In this document: positions 22,402 through 32,330 of the stretch, piece by piece
Numbering within the stretch: position 1 is the first letter of the stretch
Layout: every line of letters starts with the position of its first letter
Assembly (NCBI RefSeq): GCF_950295315.1
Contig: NC_080181.1
Coordinates: forward strand, 4,714,726 to 4,778,725
Reading direction: 5' to 3'
From: Erinaceus europaeus
Taxonomy: Eukaryota; Chordata; Mammalia; Eulipotyphla; Erinaceidae
DNA length: 64,000 nucleotides
Program-made: the position numbers and the translations under genes
The notes under the pieces: generated by a model
Databases searched by the model: none
Told to the model about the DNA's origin: nothing
Seen by the model: only the letters and a program-made list of their open reading frames with translations

Positions 22402-22604
22402 TTTTTTTTTTTTTATCTTTATTTGTTGGATAGTCAGAAATTGAGAGGGAAAGGGGTGATAGAGAGGGAGAGAGACAGAGACACCTGCAGCACTGCTTCA
22501 CCACTTGTGAAGCTTGCCCACTGAGGTGGGGACCAGGGGCTCGAACCTGGGTCCTTGCGTATTGTAATATGTGTGCTCAGCCAGGTGCACCACTACCTGG
22601 CCCC
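22402..22604 (-). mobile_element. ERI-related SINE, CCAGGTGCACCACTACCTGG subtype, reverse
   Basis: A poly-T start, TTGTTGGATAGTCAGAAATT, CACCTGCAGCACTGCTTCAC, GGGGCTCGAACCTGGGTCC and the head CCAGGTGCACCACTACC. The flanks share TTTTTAGT. Confidence 0.9.
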
Positions 22605-22624
22605 CTGTTTTTAGTTTTTTAAGT

Positions 22625-22990
22625 TTCTTTTTTTCTTTATTGGGGGGATTAATGGATTACAGTCAGCAGTAAAATACAGTAGTTTGTACAAGTGTAACAT
22701 TTCTCAGTTTTCCATATGATACTCTAACCCCCTGTGAGGTCCTCCTCTGCCATTGTGTTACATTTCTCAGTTTTCCATATGATACTCTAACCCCCTGCGA
22801 GGTCCTCCTCTGCCATTATGTAACATTTCTCAGTTTTCCATATGATACTCTAACCCTCTGCGAGGTCCTCCTCTGCCATTATGTTTGAGCACCCGATCCC
22901 TCCCCCCACCCCAGAATCTTTTACTTTGGTGTAATACACCAACTCCAGTGTCCAAATTCTACTTTGTGTTTTATTTTCCAACTTTTTTTT
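22625..22990 (-). mobile_element. L1 3' terminus, reverse, with an internal 63-bp triplication
   Basis: TTTCTTTATTGGGGGGATTA is the complement of the L1 end CATTAATCCCCCAATAAAGA seen at 19053-19074. It continues with GTAAAATACAGTAGTTTGTA and the tandem block listed separately. The last part, GTGTCCAAATTCTACTTTGT, has a counterpart in the L1 at 57930. Confidence 0.85.
22692..22883. repeat. Tandem triplication, 63-bp unit
   Basis: ACATTTCTCAGTTTTCCATA starts at 22697, 22760 and 22823, exactly 63 bp apart. Each unit ends GTCCTCCTCTGCCATTRTGT. The units differ at only a few positions, so the expansion is recent. Confidence 0.95.
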
Positions 22991-23280
22991 TAATATTAGT
23001 GATTTAATAATGAGCGATAAGATTGTGGGATAAGAGGGGTACAATGCATACAACTCCCACCATCAGAGTGCCACATCCCATCTCCTCCATTGGAAGCTTC
23101 CCCATTCTTTATCCTCTGGGAGTATGGACCAGAGATCTTTATGGGGTGCAGAAGGTGGGAGGCCTGAATTCTGTAACTGCTTCTCTGCTGAACATGGGCA
23201 TTGGCAGGTGGATCCACACCCTCAGCCTGTCTCTACCTTTCCCTATGCGGTGGGGAAGAGCCATTCTTTTAAATGCTACT
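22991..23280 (-). mobile_element. LINE-like 3' UTR fragment (reverse)
   Basis: TAGTGATTTAATAATGAGCG, AAGAGGGGTACAATGCATAC, CTGGGAGTATGGACCAGAGA and GAACATGGGCATTGGCAGGT form a dispersed hedgehog repeat that I believe is an L1-subfamily 3' end. A shorter relative lies at 41160-41310. It ends about 135 bp before the ARHGAP42 exon. Confidence 0.6.
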
Positions 23281-23415
23281 TAAATTGGTCAGACAGGTAT
23301 TTTGAAAGCTCTGGCTGAGGCAGGATTAAAACCCTGGTCACATACTGTTCTAGTGTAGAAGCACTCAGGCTGCCACGGTCCTTCTGACTCACAGTTCTTA
23401 CCCTCTGACTTGCAG

Positions 23416-23511
23416 ATCTGTCGATGGCAGTGCAGAAGTTCTCCCAGTCTCTCCAAGACTTCCAGTTTGAATGCATTGGTGATGCCGAAACAGATGATGA
23501 AATCAGCATCG
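23416..23511 (+). CDS. ARHGAP42: ARHGAP42 (GRAF3) internal coding exon, BAR domain part 1
   Basis: This is a 96-nt exon. It is preceded by a pyrimidine-rich acceptor ending CTGACTTGCAG and followed by a strong donor, GTGAGT. It needs one base from the previous exon to complete its first codon (Asn) and leaves one base (G) at its end for the next. The translation runs [20 protein letters not shown] and then [12 protein letters not shown] recognise this as ARHGAP42 rather than its paralogues: from memory ARHGAP26 reads NLSSAKRKFADSLNEF and ARHGAP10 reads SLSVAQRKFAHSLRDF here. The position is roughly residues 52-83, inside the N-terminal BAR domain. ARHGAP42 is a BAR-PH-RhoGAP-SH3 protein that accelerates GTP hydrolysis by RhoA. 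It is known for a role in smooth muscle and blood pressure, and BAR domains of this family bind curved membrane and restrain the GAP domain. The exon is probably coding exon 2; the numbering is inferred from protein position. Confidence 0.95.
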
Positions 23512-23638
23512 GTGAGTACTCGTCTCCAGTCCATGTTGTAATTTCAGTCATTCTTCAGACACTCGTTTCATTGAAATGTAGCATATCTACACACACCCAG
23601 ATAAGAAATGCCAAAACTGTTCTCCATCTTTGACAAAG

Positions 23639-23663
23639 GTTGAGTGTGTGAGTGTGTGAGTGT

Positions 23664-23730
<67 letters not shown>
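23639..23730. repeat. (TG)n microsatellite
   Basis: About 90 bp of TG repeats. The first 35 bp carry GA interruptions (TGTGTGAG) and the rest is pure. It starts 128 nt after the 5' splice site at 23511. Confidence 0.98.
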
Positions 23731-23733
<3 letters not shown>

Positions 23734-23959
23734 GTGGTAGAGAGTATGAGAAATTGCTTTAAAATTGAACTCTGGTTTTTCCCATACGGAAATTACTCAA
23801 TCATTCCGTAACTCAGCTCAGCCCTTTGAGAAGCTGTGGATAATAGTACATGTCTCTGCCTTGACGTGAGTGATTCATTTAAACGTGAAATAGGCAATGT
23901 GCTAGTTTTAAAATTTATCTTAGTTTTTGTAACTCCCTACTGACGACTCAGTAGTTGTC

Positions 23960-23992
23960 TATGAAGAAGAAGAAGAAGAAGAAGAAGAAAAA
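23960..23992. repeat. (GAA)n microsatellite
   Basis: An AAG-type run of about 9 units followed by poly-A. Confidence 0.95.
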
Positions 23993-24002
23993 AATCCATC
24001 CA

Positions 24003-24130
24003 AAGAGGCAAGAGATAGGTCACCTTGTAGAGGACATACTTCCCATGTGTGAGGGCCAGGGTTCGAGTACCTGCACTGCATGGGAGCACCATGCAGAGCA
24101 CCAAGAGGGTCTGTGAGTAGAAGAGCGGTG
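24003..24130 (+). mobile_element. Possible tRNA-like SINE (third type)
   Basis: ATAGGTCACCTTGTAGAGGA, a B-box-like AGGGTTCGAGTACC and CATGGGAGCACCATGCAGAG suggest a tRNA-derived element without a clear tail. Confidence 0.45.
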
Positions 24131-24489
24131 GTACGGCATCTCTCCTTTCCCGTTTCTCTTCTGCAGCTAAACGGTGGGCTGCGGTGGGGCTGGAGGCAAG
24201 TCTACCGGGAACAGTAGAACCAGTGCAGTGTGAGGCCCAACAGATGAAGCCGGGTCCTTCCTGATGTGCTAAGGCCCTGTTGCCACAGAACCAGGGCACT
24301 GCCAGAGAGCAGGGCACCAGAGCCCAAAGCTGGCTTGGCCACCATCACTTGGCACTCTGACCTTGAGAAGGCAGGTCTCCGGGTGAATCAGACGAGTTAA
24401 TTTCCTGGAAAGTGAAGCAGCTGAGGTTGTGATCTCTGGAGTTGTGTCTGCATGTGAGTTTTTAACTGTTGAGGGTGAGATTCACACAG
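24131..24489. other. Unassigned intronic sequence
   Basis: Nothing recognised. Confidence 0.35.
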
Positions 24490-24590
24490 CATTCTTTAGG
24501 TGGTATGGGGGATTGAACCTGAGACCTTGGAGCCTCCGGCATGAGGGTCTCTTTGCATAACCATTATGCTGTCTATCCCCCACACAGTAT
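24490..24590 (-). mobile_element. Short tRNA-like SINE, reverse
   Basis: GGGGGATTGAACCTGAGACC, GGCATGAGGGTCTCTTTGCA and TAACCATTATGCTGTCTATC are the reversed head GATAGCATAATGGTTATGCA and its B-box. Confidence 0.8.
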
Positions 24591-26106
24591 TTCTCCTACC
24601 ATTCAACAGTCCAGAAGGGCCAGTTTGTGTGCTAGATTAGAGCTGTGTCACATACCCTGCACAATATACCTGTGTCTGATTTAAAAAATAGTAGTAAGTA
24701 CTGTAAGTGTTTGGCGTCAGATAGAGAGCTTAGTGACAGCTTTGGCCAGTCTCTGGAGGAGCACGCCTGTGCTTCCAGTGGCTGTGAGTGTCGTGTTGGG
24801 GCTGCTGGTGCAAGGACTTAAGAATCCCAGGGATTTGCCATGTCTGACATGTGATCCCAAGCCACTTTCCTCTGCCCTGCGCCTTTCTTCATGGTTGTGG
24901 CAGCGTTTCTAAATAAGAACTTTGCATTAACTTGGGGAACTCTTTGAGTACCAAGCCCCAGACCAGCTATGAAAGCAGAGGTGCTGGGTTCGATTCCTTG
25001 TGTGCCTGTAGTTGACTGACATTCAGGGAAGTGCCTTGTGGACTCAGAGATCAGCCTTCCTGCCTGTGGGTTGGATTCAAGTACCCTGGTAGTGGACGGC
25101 AGCTGCGCTCACCCCCGTGGACCCAGCACACACAGGTCAGTGGCTCGCTCTGCTCCAAGTGGAGGGAGTTGCCGTGAGGAGGGGTGTGCTGCCATGTTGG
25201 TCTTGGCTCCTGGTATCCTCAATGCTGTGATGAGAGGTGGTGGGGCCCTGCCCGTCACTTGTCTGAGATGCTACTAAGGAGACAGCAGGTTAAAGATGTG
25301 GACTGTCCGGCAGGTCGAGGCTCACTCGTCCACAGTTACTACCTTGTGGTGTCCTGGAGTTTGGCCAAAGGCTGGGGACACATAAACACTTCATGCAGTT
25401 TGACATACTGTTGCTTGCTAACCTGATATTCGGAAACTTATCGAACTTCTATCAAGGGGGAGTTTATTTAGACTTCATTGTTTTGTTTTGTTCTACCTTA
25501 GAACAAAAGGATGTATATTACAAATTGTATTAAGGAGCAATATTAAAAACAGTGTTTCCATTTCCTGACATTCAGTATCTTGTGTCCTCAGCCTGAGCTC
25601 CCAAGTGTGTTGTCAACATTAACAAGCTATGTGGAGATTCCAGACAGAGCAGCAGACTGAACGATACTCCTAAGCTGGGAAGATTATGAGGCGAGTGAGG
25701 ACAGGTACCCACCGAGGACAGTGGTGTGAATAGTGTGTGCCCTGAGCTGAGCTGGGGGCAGGCTGCGGGGGGTTGGGGTGGTGGTGGAGCTGCGTCAGCT
25801 CCTGCGGTGTATGCTGAGTTCCCAGTCTCAGCGCCCAGGCTGAGAGCCCACTGGAGGCCCAGTTCCAGTTGCTGCTTTCCTCCTCTGATTTCATGGCAGA
25901 GGAACGAGCTGAGACCTCTGGAACCCTTTGAGTAACATTGAGTAACAGCTGCCACGCTTCCCGTGGGGTGTTTTCGAGACTTGTCAGTGATGTGACCACT
26001 AAAGACGATGGCTTGCAAAAAATAATCATCTGAGAAATGAGCACTGTGAGTGCAGAGTCACTTTCAAAGGCAGGATGTGCAGGCTGTGTGCAGGTGTGGG
26101 TGGTAG
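24591..26106. other. Unassigned intronic sequence
   Basis: Overlapping minus-strand ORFs at 25572-26215 (148 and 181 codons) shadow each other, run into a SINE and show no domain. Confidence 0.4.
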
Positions 26107-26419
26107 AAGGGGTGCATGGGGGTGGGGGCAGGCGGTAGGGCAGCGGGTTAAGCGCAGGTGGCGCAGAGCACACGGACCCGTGTAGGGATCCCGGTTTGAG
26201 CTCCCGGATCCCCACCTGCCAGGGTCACTTTATAAGTGGTGAAGCAGGTCTGCAGGTGTCTGTCTTCCCCTCCTCTCTCTGTTTCTCTCTGTCCTACCCA
26301 ACAGTAGCAGTAACAACAAAGGCAACAAAAATGGGGGGAAATAGCTTCCAGGAGCAGTAGATTTGTACTGCAGGCTGAGCCCCAGCAATAATCCTGGAAG
26401 CAAAGGAAAGGGGGTGCAT
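26107..26419 (+). mobile_element. Long-type SINE with 3' module
   Basis: GGGCAGGCGGTAGGGCAGCG, the B-box GGTTTGAGCTCC, then CCAGGAGCAGTAGATTTGTA and GAGCCCCAGCAATAATCCTG. A direct repeat close to GGGGTGCAT flanks the element (26110-26117 and 26411-26419). Confidence 0.92.
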
Positions 26420-27044
26420 CATGGATGGGCAGTGAGTAGTGAGTCAGGCGTCTGCTGTCAGCCCTCTCAGGGTGGTGTAGGGCACGGCCCAGTTCCCCAC
26501 AGACTTGGGTAAAGGAGCTTCCTATGCCAGCACCTTTCCCCGAATTGTGGAAGATGTTGCCGATTTTGGTAGAAGTGCGGGCCTGCATTGGATTGCTTGT
26601 TCCTCCGTCTCACCTTGGCTGGCTGCTGCTCTGTTTGTGTTTGAGTTCCAGGAAGACTTCCTGGGTTGGGAGCTAGTGGGGTTGGTTGTCAGGGGCGCAG
26701 TGGGGGATTCCTGTGCTCAGTGCTCGGTGTTCAGAGCAGGGCATTTGCCTGCACAGCTGACGTCCTGAGCAAGGACTTGGCTCTTGGTTTTATATCCTCC
26801 CTCCCTCCCTCCTGACCTCTCCTTGAGTGGCTGGATATTCCCCCTTCTCTATGTCACTGGTGAGATTTACAGGTCTCCCTACCTGCCCACACAGCTGGGC
26901 TGCTGGGCTCTCTGTGCCACAGCACTTCCCACAGGGCCACTCGTGGCCCACTTCCTAAGTGCCTGAGTTTTGAGTTTCTGCAGACCCTGGACTGGGAGTA
27001 CAGGGCAGGGGTCGGGGCAGCTCCTCTAGTCAAGTGCATTTCTT
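26420..27044. other. Unassigned intronic sequence
   Basis: It contains a CCTCCCTCCCTCCCTCC patch near 26797. Nothing else was recognised. Confidence 0.4.
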
Positions 27045-27165
27045 ACTGTGCATCGAGCTCAGGCCCGTGCCCCACGGAATGCCACAATCCGGGAGAGCTC
27101 CACCGACTGTGGAGCAGTGTTGTGTTGTCTTTCCCTCTCGGGCTGAAATAAAAACAATGAACAAA
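27045..27165 (+). mobile_element. Possible short SINE remnant
   Basis: GTGGAGCAGTGTTGTGTTGT followed by CTTTCCCTCTCGGGCTGAAA and TAAAAACAAT resembles the 3' half of the short tRNA-like SINE. Confidence 0.35.
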
Positions 27166-27241
27166 TGACTCAGGATGGTGTCATCATACATGTGTGAGAG
27201 TCCAGCATATCTCCCCTTCTCTGTCTCTCCCTCGCCTGCTC

Positions 27242-27242
27242 T

Positions 27243-27279
<37 letters not shown>

Positions 27280-27307
27280 GCACGCGCGCACGCACGCGCA
27301 CACACAC
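27242..27307. repeat. (CA)n with CACG/CGCG interruptions
   Basis: ACACACAC for about 32 bp, then ACGCACGCACGCGCGCACGC and ACACAC, a purine-pyrimidine alternating run. Confidence 0.97.
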
Positions 27308-28261
27308 TCTACAGTGAGAGATACTGGGGGCTTGACGCTTAGTGATGAAGAGGAGGATGGTGATTAAGATTCAGTTTCCATACATAGATTGCCTATAGAA
27401 CACTTTGTCTCACTGTAGTGATAGAGTAAATGTATGCAAATGCAAAAAACCCATATCTGCTCCAGAGGGAGTCATGTGCACCGCCTTCAAACCTGATTAG
27501 TAGGGAAGAAAAGACGTCGTCTGAAGAAAATAAAGCTCTGTTCATCAGAAGCTTCCTCGTGGGCCACTGAAGCCGTCAGGAGCTGGACTCTGCCATTGTC
27601 TGCTTGGCCTGCAGGCCAGCTAGCCCAAAGGCTCAGCGCGGCCCCGGTTCTGAATTCATGTCCAGAGCAGAGCTGGTGTGTTCAGCTACTCTGCGCTGCT
27701 CCTTTATTTCATGCCTGTGATTTGGAATCATGTTTAGTAAGTCTTACGAGAGGTCTGGGGTCAAATATCTCTGCCATTGTTAGCCCAGGCGGTGCCAACC
27801 GAACCTGTCATTCTTAGGAGCCGCAGCTTGTCCAGCGTGTGTACCTGGGAAACCCACGGGGAGTCCAGTTGCTGCTGTGTGTAAGCAGCCTGGTGAGTGC
27901 TGCTGTGTGGGGCACTCGGGGAAATCTTGGGCAAACTGAGACTTGCACTAGAGAGATGATACATGTACGAAGAAGGAGAGTCCCTTTGCTAATGAATGTT
28001 TTAGGCGGAGACTTCATTCTTTCTGACACACCTAAACAGAAAATGCCTGTGGTGGAGACAGGCAACACAGAGAGACAACCACAGAGCTCTGGTTATGACA
28101 CCAAGTGGAGAAATAGGGACTCCTGCTAGCTAGCTAACTCACCTCGACACTCGGCAGTTCTGTCTTGCCCAATGTATCCCTGTGAAATTTCCACTCAGTT
28201 GTGAATGTAGATATGCAGGCATTGCAAGTAGAAGGGGTTAGAGTTCAGCCAGCACTGCTTA
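27308..28261. other. Unassigned intronic sequence
   Basis: Nothing recognised. Confidence 0.4.
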
Positions 28262-28368
28262 ACTCTGGTTTATTGGTGGTGCCCAGGATTGAACCTGGGA
28301 CCTGGAACCTCAGGCATGAAAACCTTTTTTTTTTTTTGCATATCCATTATGCTGTCTCCCCAGCCCTA
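28262..28368 (-). mobile_element. Short tRNA-like SINE, reverse, with internal poly-T
   Basis: GGTGCCCAGGATTGAACCTG, CCTCAGGCATGAAAACC, an internal run of T at 28325-28338, then GCATATCCATTATGCTGTCT and CCCCAGCCC. Confidence 0.8.
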
Positions 28369-29265
28369 GTGCTCAGTTCTTACTAGGCTGCAGAGCATGA
28401 CATGTAAAATGCTGGTGTAGAAATCAGTGTGCACATTGTCTGAATTCAGAGTGACGGTGGCAGGCCAGCCCAGACGAGGTGTCTCTCCTGAGCTGCCTAC
28501 AGTGCACTCCGGTTTCTGTGCTCCTCTGACTTCAGGGGAATCTGTTCCAAGGTGAGCCTACAGGAGCCGAATTAAGAGTACATTTTCAGGGCCCAGGAGG
28601 GTAACTGTTGTCTGGGTGAACAGTGCTCTGTCCAGGCACAGACAGTGGTGGCAGATTCCTCTCTGCAGCAGGGCAGGCACCCACACCAAACAGGCACAGT
28701 CTCTGCCCTGGGCCTGCTGTGCCCTGGGCCTGCGGCAGACAGAAGCCAGAGTGACTGCTGACACCTGCCTCTTCGTTGCCCCTGGCAGAGAAGTCAGTGT
28801 GCGGACAGAGACATAGATCGGTTTTTGACAAAGCAGCCCACCCACTTGGAGGAAGCAACTGCTAGGCCCAGTGGAAAGGAATGGTCAGATCCAGTTTTCC
28901 AAGTGATTGATACAAATAGTTCAAGGTGGGTGGCGGGCCAGACACTGTTTGCAGTGTGTTTTCAAGGGGTCCCTGTATAATTTAGCAACATTGTGAGAGA
29001 CAGTAACCTGCATATTGGGGTTAAATAAATCACTTTTACTTATAAACCCAGAAAATGCACTTACAAGCTCATAAGTGATACCTGCAACATTTTTAATTTG
29101 GTTATAAGCTACAAACATTCATTCATAAAGTTGACCCCAGTATTTGTCTAATGAAGTTATTCCGCTGCATATGGTAGAACGTGGTCATAAAATTCTGCTT
29201 TGGGAAGTAGTTACAGACCAGAGACAATAACATTTATCTACCACAACTGGACTCTTAAAAAAGAG
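28369..29265. other. Unassigned intronic sequence
   Basis: Nothing recognised. The ORFs at 28558-28858 overlap on both strands. Confidence 0.4.
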
Positions 29266-29276
29266 GGGGGGGGGAG

Positions 29277-29283
<7 letters not shown>

Positions 29284-29311
<28 letters not shown>

Positions 29312-29318
29312 ATTTTTT
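29284..29318. repeat. (TTTA)n microsatellite
   Basis: Eight TTTA-type units, possibly the tail of a lost SINE. Confidence 0.95.
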
Positions 29319-29937
29319 AGGTTCTAGGAATCAATTTATCTTCTTCATTTGTTGACTCAAAAATAAATTCACCCATTATTACAAAATCTCATTATAATCC
29401 ATTTAAATGTGGCCATAAACCAGGAGGTACTCTAAGTGAAGCATTTTCAAATTCTTAAATTGTTTGTGCAAGTTAACAGTTCCTTTTGAACCCTGTAGAG
29501 GAAGCATATTTTACTTTTAATGACTCTCAGTTGGACAATTGAATTATTGTTTTCCAGTTTTTTTCCACCACGATTTTTGCACCCACACAGAAACCACCCA
29601 CCATCAGGGCTGGAGACAGCTGGGAGGTTTACACATTTCAGGTGGTTTGCTCTCTTTAGAGGAAACCACTCCTCTTCAGTGATGCTTTCATCAGAATAGC
29701 TTTGTGATTAGAAACTGTTTTGATTTTATTTGAAATTCAGTTTTTTTTTTTTTTTTTTTTTTTGGGGTCTGAAAAACCTATGTTGTAAGTCAAGCATCTC
29801 ACAGAAAAAACATTCCTTTGACTTACTGTTGTATATTAACTATTCCTTTGGGCCTCATTTTGTGCATTCTGGTAGGTTAAATAAAAAGCAATTCCGACTT
29901 TCTCACAGAGGGCTCAGCCTCTTATCTTCTCCAGAAA
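29319..29937. other. AT-rich unassigned intronic sequence with poly-T
   Basis: A run of T occupies 29742-29763. Nothing else was recognised. Confidence 0.4.
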
Positions 29938-30060
29938 ATTATGGGCTCTTTGAGGTCAGAAAGTAAGCTCTCTTTACATCTCTATCCTTGCATAGCAGCT
30001 GAGAGCTTTATTTTTAGCAGAGATTCAGTAAATGTTTGTCTTGTGAGCAGCACGTCTGCA
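29938..30060 (+). mobile_element. L2-like 3' end
   Basis: GGGCTCTTTGAGGTCAGAAA, CTTTACATCTCTATCCTTGC and AGATTCAGTAAATGTTTGTC follow the typical L2 3' order (CTTGAGGGCAGGGAC ... TCAATAAATGTTTGTTGAAT). Confidence 0.55.
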
Positions 30061-30541
30061 AAACCTTGTAAACACTGATAGAAACAAACAACCTTAAGAC
30101 AGACAGATGCAGTTTAAGTCATGCATTAAATATAAAGCATGTAGCTGAAGAAGTTGGCTATCAGTCTTTTCTGTCTGATAGTAAGCTAAATTTATAGAGG
30201 GAAACAGTTTATATTACTGCTCACTCACACACATACGTAATGTTTACACATAGCTGATTATTTACAACAAATGTCGTAAACTTTGTAAATATTCTGGCCA
30301 GAGCTCCAGCTTTTTCTGTTTCTTAATTTATTCGTTGTTGCTTGACTACTGGTTCTGTGACAAAGTCGAGATCTTTCCTCTGTGGAGTGTGTAGGCCCAG
30401 ACAGTAAGAAGGAGCACTTCTCTTCCTTGGAGATAGCCCAGCGCACAGCTGACACCCTTTGATTACAGCCCCTGTAGAGGGACTGTCTGCTCATAGGGGC
30501 AGGTCGATTTCTAGTGTTCTGCGACTTCTCCAGACTGTTTT
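30061..30541. other. Unassigned intronic sequence
   Basis: Nothing recognised. Confidence 0.4.
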
Positions 30542-30905
30542 GATAGATGAGTGGCTAAGAAAGTTGTGGTATATTTCACAATGGAATACTGCTCGGCTGC
30601 TAAAAAATGATGAAATCATTTCCTTTGCTTTATCTTGAAGGCAGTGTTAAATGAGATAAGCCAAAAAGAGAGGGACGAATACTGGATGATCTCACTGATA
30701 GGTAGAGCTAAAGAAACAAGACCAGAAAAGGAAAAACACAAAACAAAATGTGAATCTGGTGGGAATGTATTGTACCAAAGTGAAAGACTCTGGAGAGGGA
30801 GGAGTTGTGGAGATGGTGGTGGGCATACAGTGCTGGGGTCTGGAATGTCACCTGCAGATGAGAAGGAGCTCTTTCAGGCCACTAATCCAAGAAGGGGGGG
30901 TCACC
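30542..30905 (+). mobile_element. L1 3' region
   Basis: GATGAGTGGCTAAGAAAGTT, CACAATGGAATACTGCTCGG, AAAAATGATGAAATCATTTC and CTGGATGATCTCACTGATAG are the standard L1 3' order on the + strand. A copy of the same region lies at 14600-14870. Confidence 0.88.
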
Positions 30906-30934
30906 CTGTTTCCATTTTAGACTTATTTATTACC

Positions 30935-31200
30935 ACCTGGCTTATCTCTGGGGCGCGGTTCTGGCACTGCAAATTCACTACTCTTGCCAATCATTTTCTC
31001 TCTATATATTTTGTTTTGATAGGACAGAGAGAAGTTGAGAGGGGAAGGGGAGGTAGAGAGGGAGAGAAACAGACACCTGCAGACTTGCTTCACCACTCAT
31101 GAGGCCTCCCCCCTGCAGGTGGGAAGGTGGGAGCTTGAACCTTGGTCCTTGCCCATGGCAATATGTGTGCTTAACTAGGTGTAACACCACCCATCCCCCC
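30935..31200 (-). mobile_element. ERI-related SINE, reverse
   Basis: TTGATAGGACAGAGAGAAGT, CACCTGCAGACTTGCTTCAC, CCCTGCAGGTGGGAAGG and a head with AACTAGGTGTAACACCACCC. Confidence 0.88.
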
Positions 31201-32019
31201 ACCCCCTGACTTTAGGAATGCGATTCTGTGCCTCTTCATTGAAGTTGTACCTTATGAAGGATTTAAGAAGGGTTCCAGGTGGTCTTTTCTTCAAACACTG
31301 AATGTGGCCCCGTGTATCTTCAGATCCATGACCAGTATAGCTGGGCCCAGCTAGCCTGCCTTCTTACATAAATTATGCGTGTGTCTGTGGACTTTTTGGT
31401 CCTTTTCTATATTGTCTTTATGAGACCCACAGAACCTCAGTGGGTTTTTTTGATGACATGCATTCATTTGGAGCCACGGCCTGAACCCAGCATTCTATAC
31501 CTGTGTTACACCCACGCTCCCCAGCCTTGCTCCTCCAGTTGTCTAGAGTGATGTTGGCAGCCCTGGAGTCATATGGGTGGTTTGTCAGTTCACATCCGGA
31601 CCTGTGCTAGGCCCTCGTTGACAAGTGTGTCCTAGTTTGGGAATGTCTTGCCTCGGAACAGAGCTTTCTCTCTGTTGGCTATTGATAAGACACCCCACCC
31701 GTCAGGGGAAGGTGAGCGGTAGCCTGTGGGGGTGTCAGGTGCACAGTATGGATTAACCATCTGGCAAGGTTCCAGTGGTGCTGCTCTCAGTCCATCCTGC
31801 CAGCTCCGTTCCTGTTGACTCCTTCTGGCTTTGCTTGGTGGTGCTTATCTCCTGCTGAATGGAATACAAGTTTTACGTCTCCTTTGAAAATACCCTTTGT
31901 AGAGAATTTTTTTTTTTTTTTTTTTTTTTGGTGTGGAGTAGTTTTATCTATATCTGGGAATGACACTTCTCTAGTTCTGTAGTAAATTCCCTGGGAGGTA
32001 ATTGGACTTATTAAATGTT
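31201..32019. other. Unassigned intronic sequence
   Basis: A diverged short-SINE remnant may lie near 31460-31527 (CCTGAACCCAGCATTCTATA). A poly-T run lies at 31909-31929. Confidence 0.4.
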
Positions 32020-32039
32020 TGGTTAAGATAGGGAGGTGG

Positions 32040-32180
32040 TGTGTGATCCAGGAGATGGCGCAGTGGGTAAAGCATTGGACTGTCAAGCCTGAGGTCCTCA
32101 GTTCAACTCCTGGCAGCACATGTGTGATGTCTCATTCTTTCTCTCTCCTCCCGTCTTTCTCATTAATAAAGAAATCTTTA
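32040..32180 (+). mobile_element. Short tRNA-like SINE (second type)
   Basis: CAGGAGATGGCGCAGTGGGT, AAAGCATTGGACTGTCAAGC, the B-box TCAGTTCAACTCC and a TTCTCATTAATAAAGAAATC tail. It is closely related to 43540 and 59093. Confidence 0.9.
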
Positions 32181-32192
32181 AAAGAAAAAAAG

Positions 32193-32330
32193 GATAGGGA
32201 GGTGCTTCAGCAGGTAGAGTGCATTCCTTTCAGGCATGGACCCTAGGTTTGATCCCTGGGCCTACATATGCCTGAGAGATGCTCTGGTCTTTATCCTTCT
32301 TCCTGTCTCAGAAAATAAATCATTTAAAAG
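32193..32330 (+). mobile_element. Short tRNA-like SINE, second consecutive copy
   Basis: GGTGCTTCAGCAGGTAGAGT, the B-box TAGGTTTGATCCCTGG and GAGAGATGCTCTGGTC, with an AAAATAAATCATTTAAAAG tail. Confidence 0.8.

Larger units (their letters stand above)
1..23415 (+). other. ARHGAP42: ARHGAP42 intron upstream of the 96-nt exon (probably intron 1, 3' part)
   Basis: No upstream coding exon was found here; I looked for sequence encoding the preceding BAR residues (TNKFIKELIKDG). The segment is intronic and carries SINEs, MIR pieces, L1 3' ends and a solo LTR, listed separately. In human the first intron of ARHGAP42 holds a blood-pressure-associated smooth-muscle regulatory element. I could not identify its equivalent by eye. 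Confidence 0.8.

Noticed and set aside
25572..26215. Minus-strand ORFs of 148 and 181 codons
   Set aside because: They run across the border between unique sequence and a SINE and in overlapping frames; no domain is recognisable.
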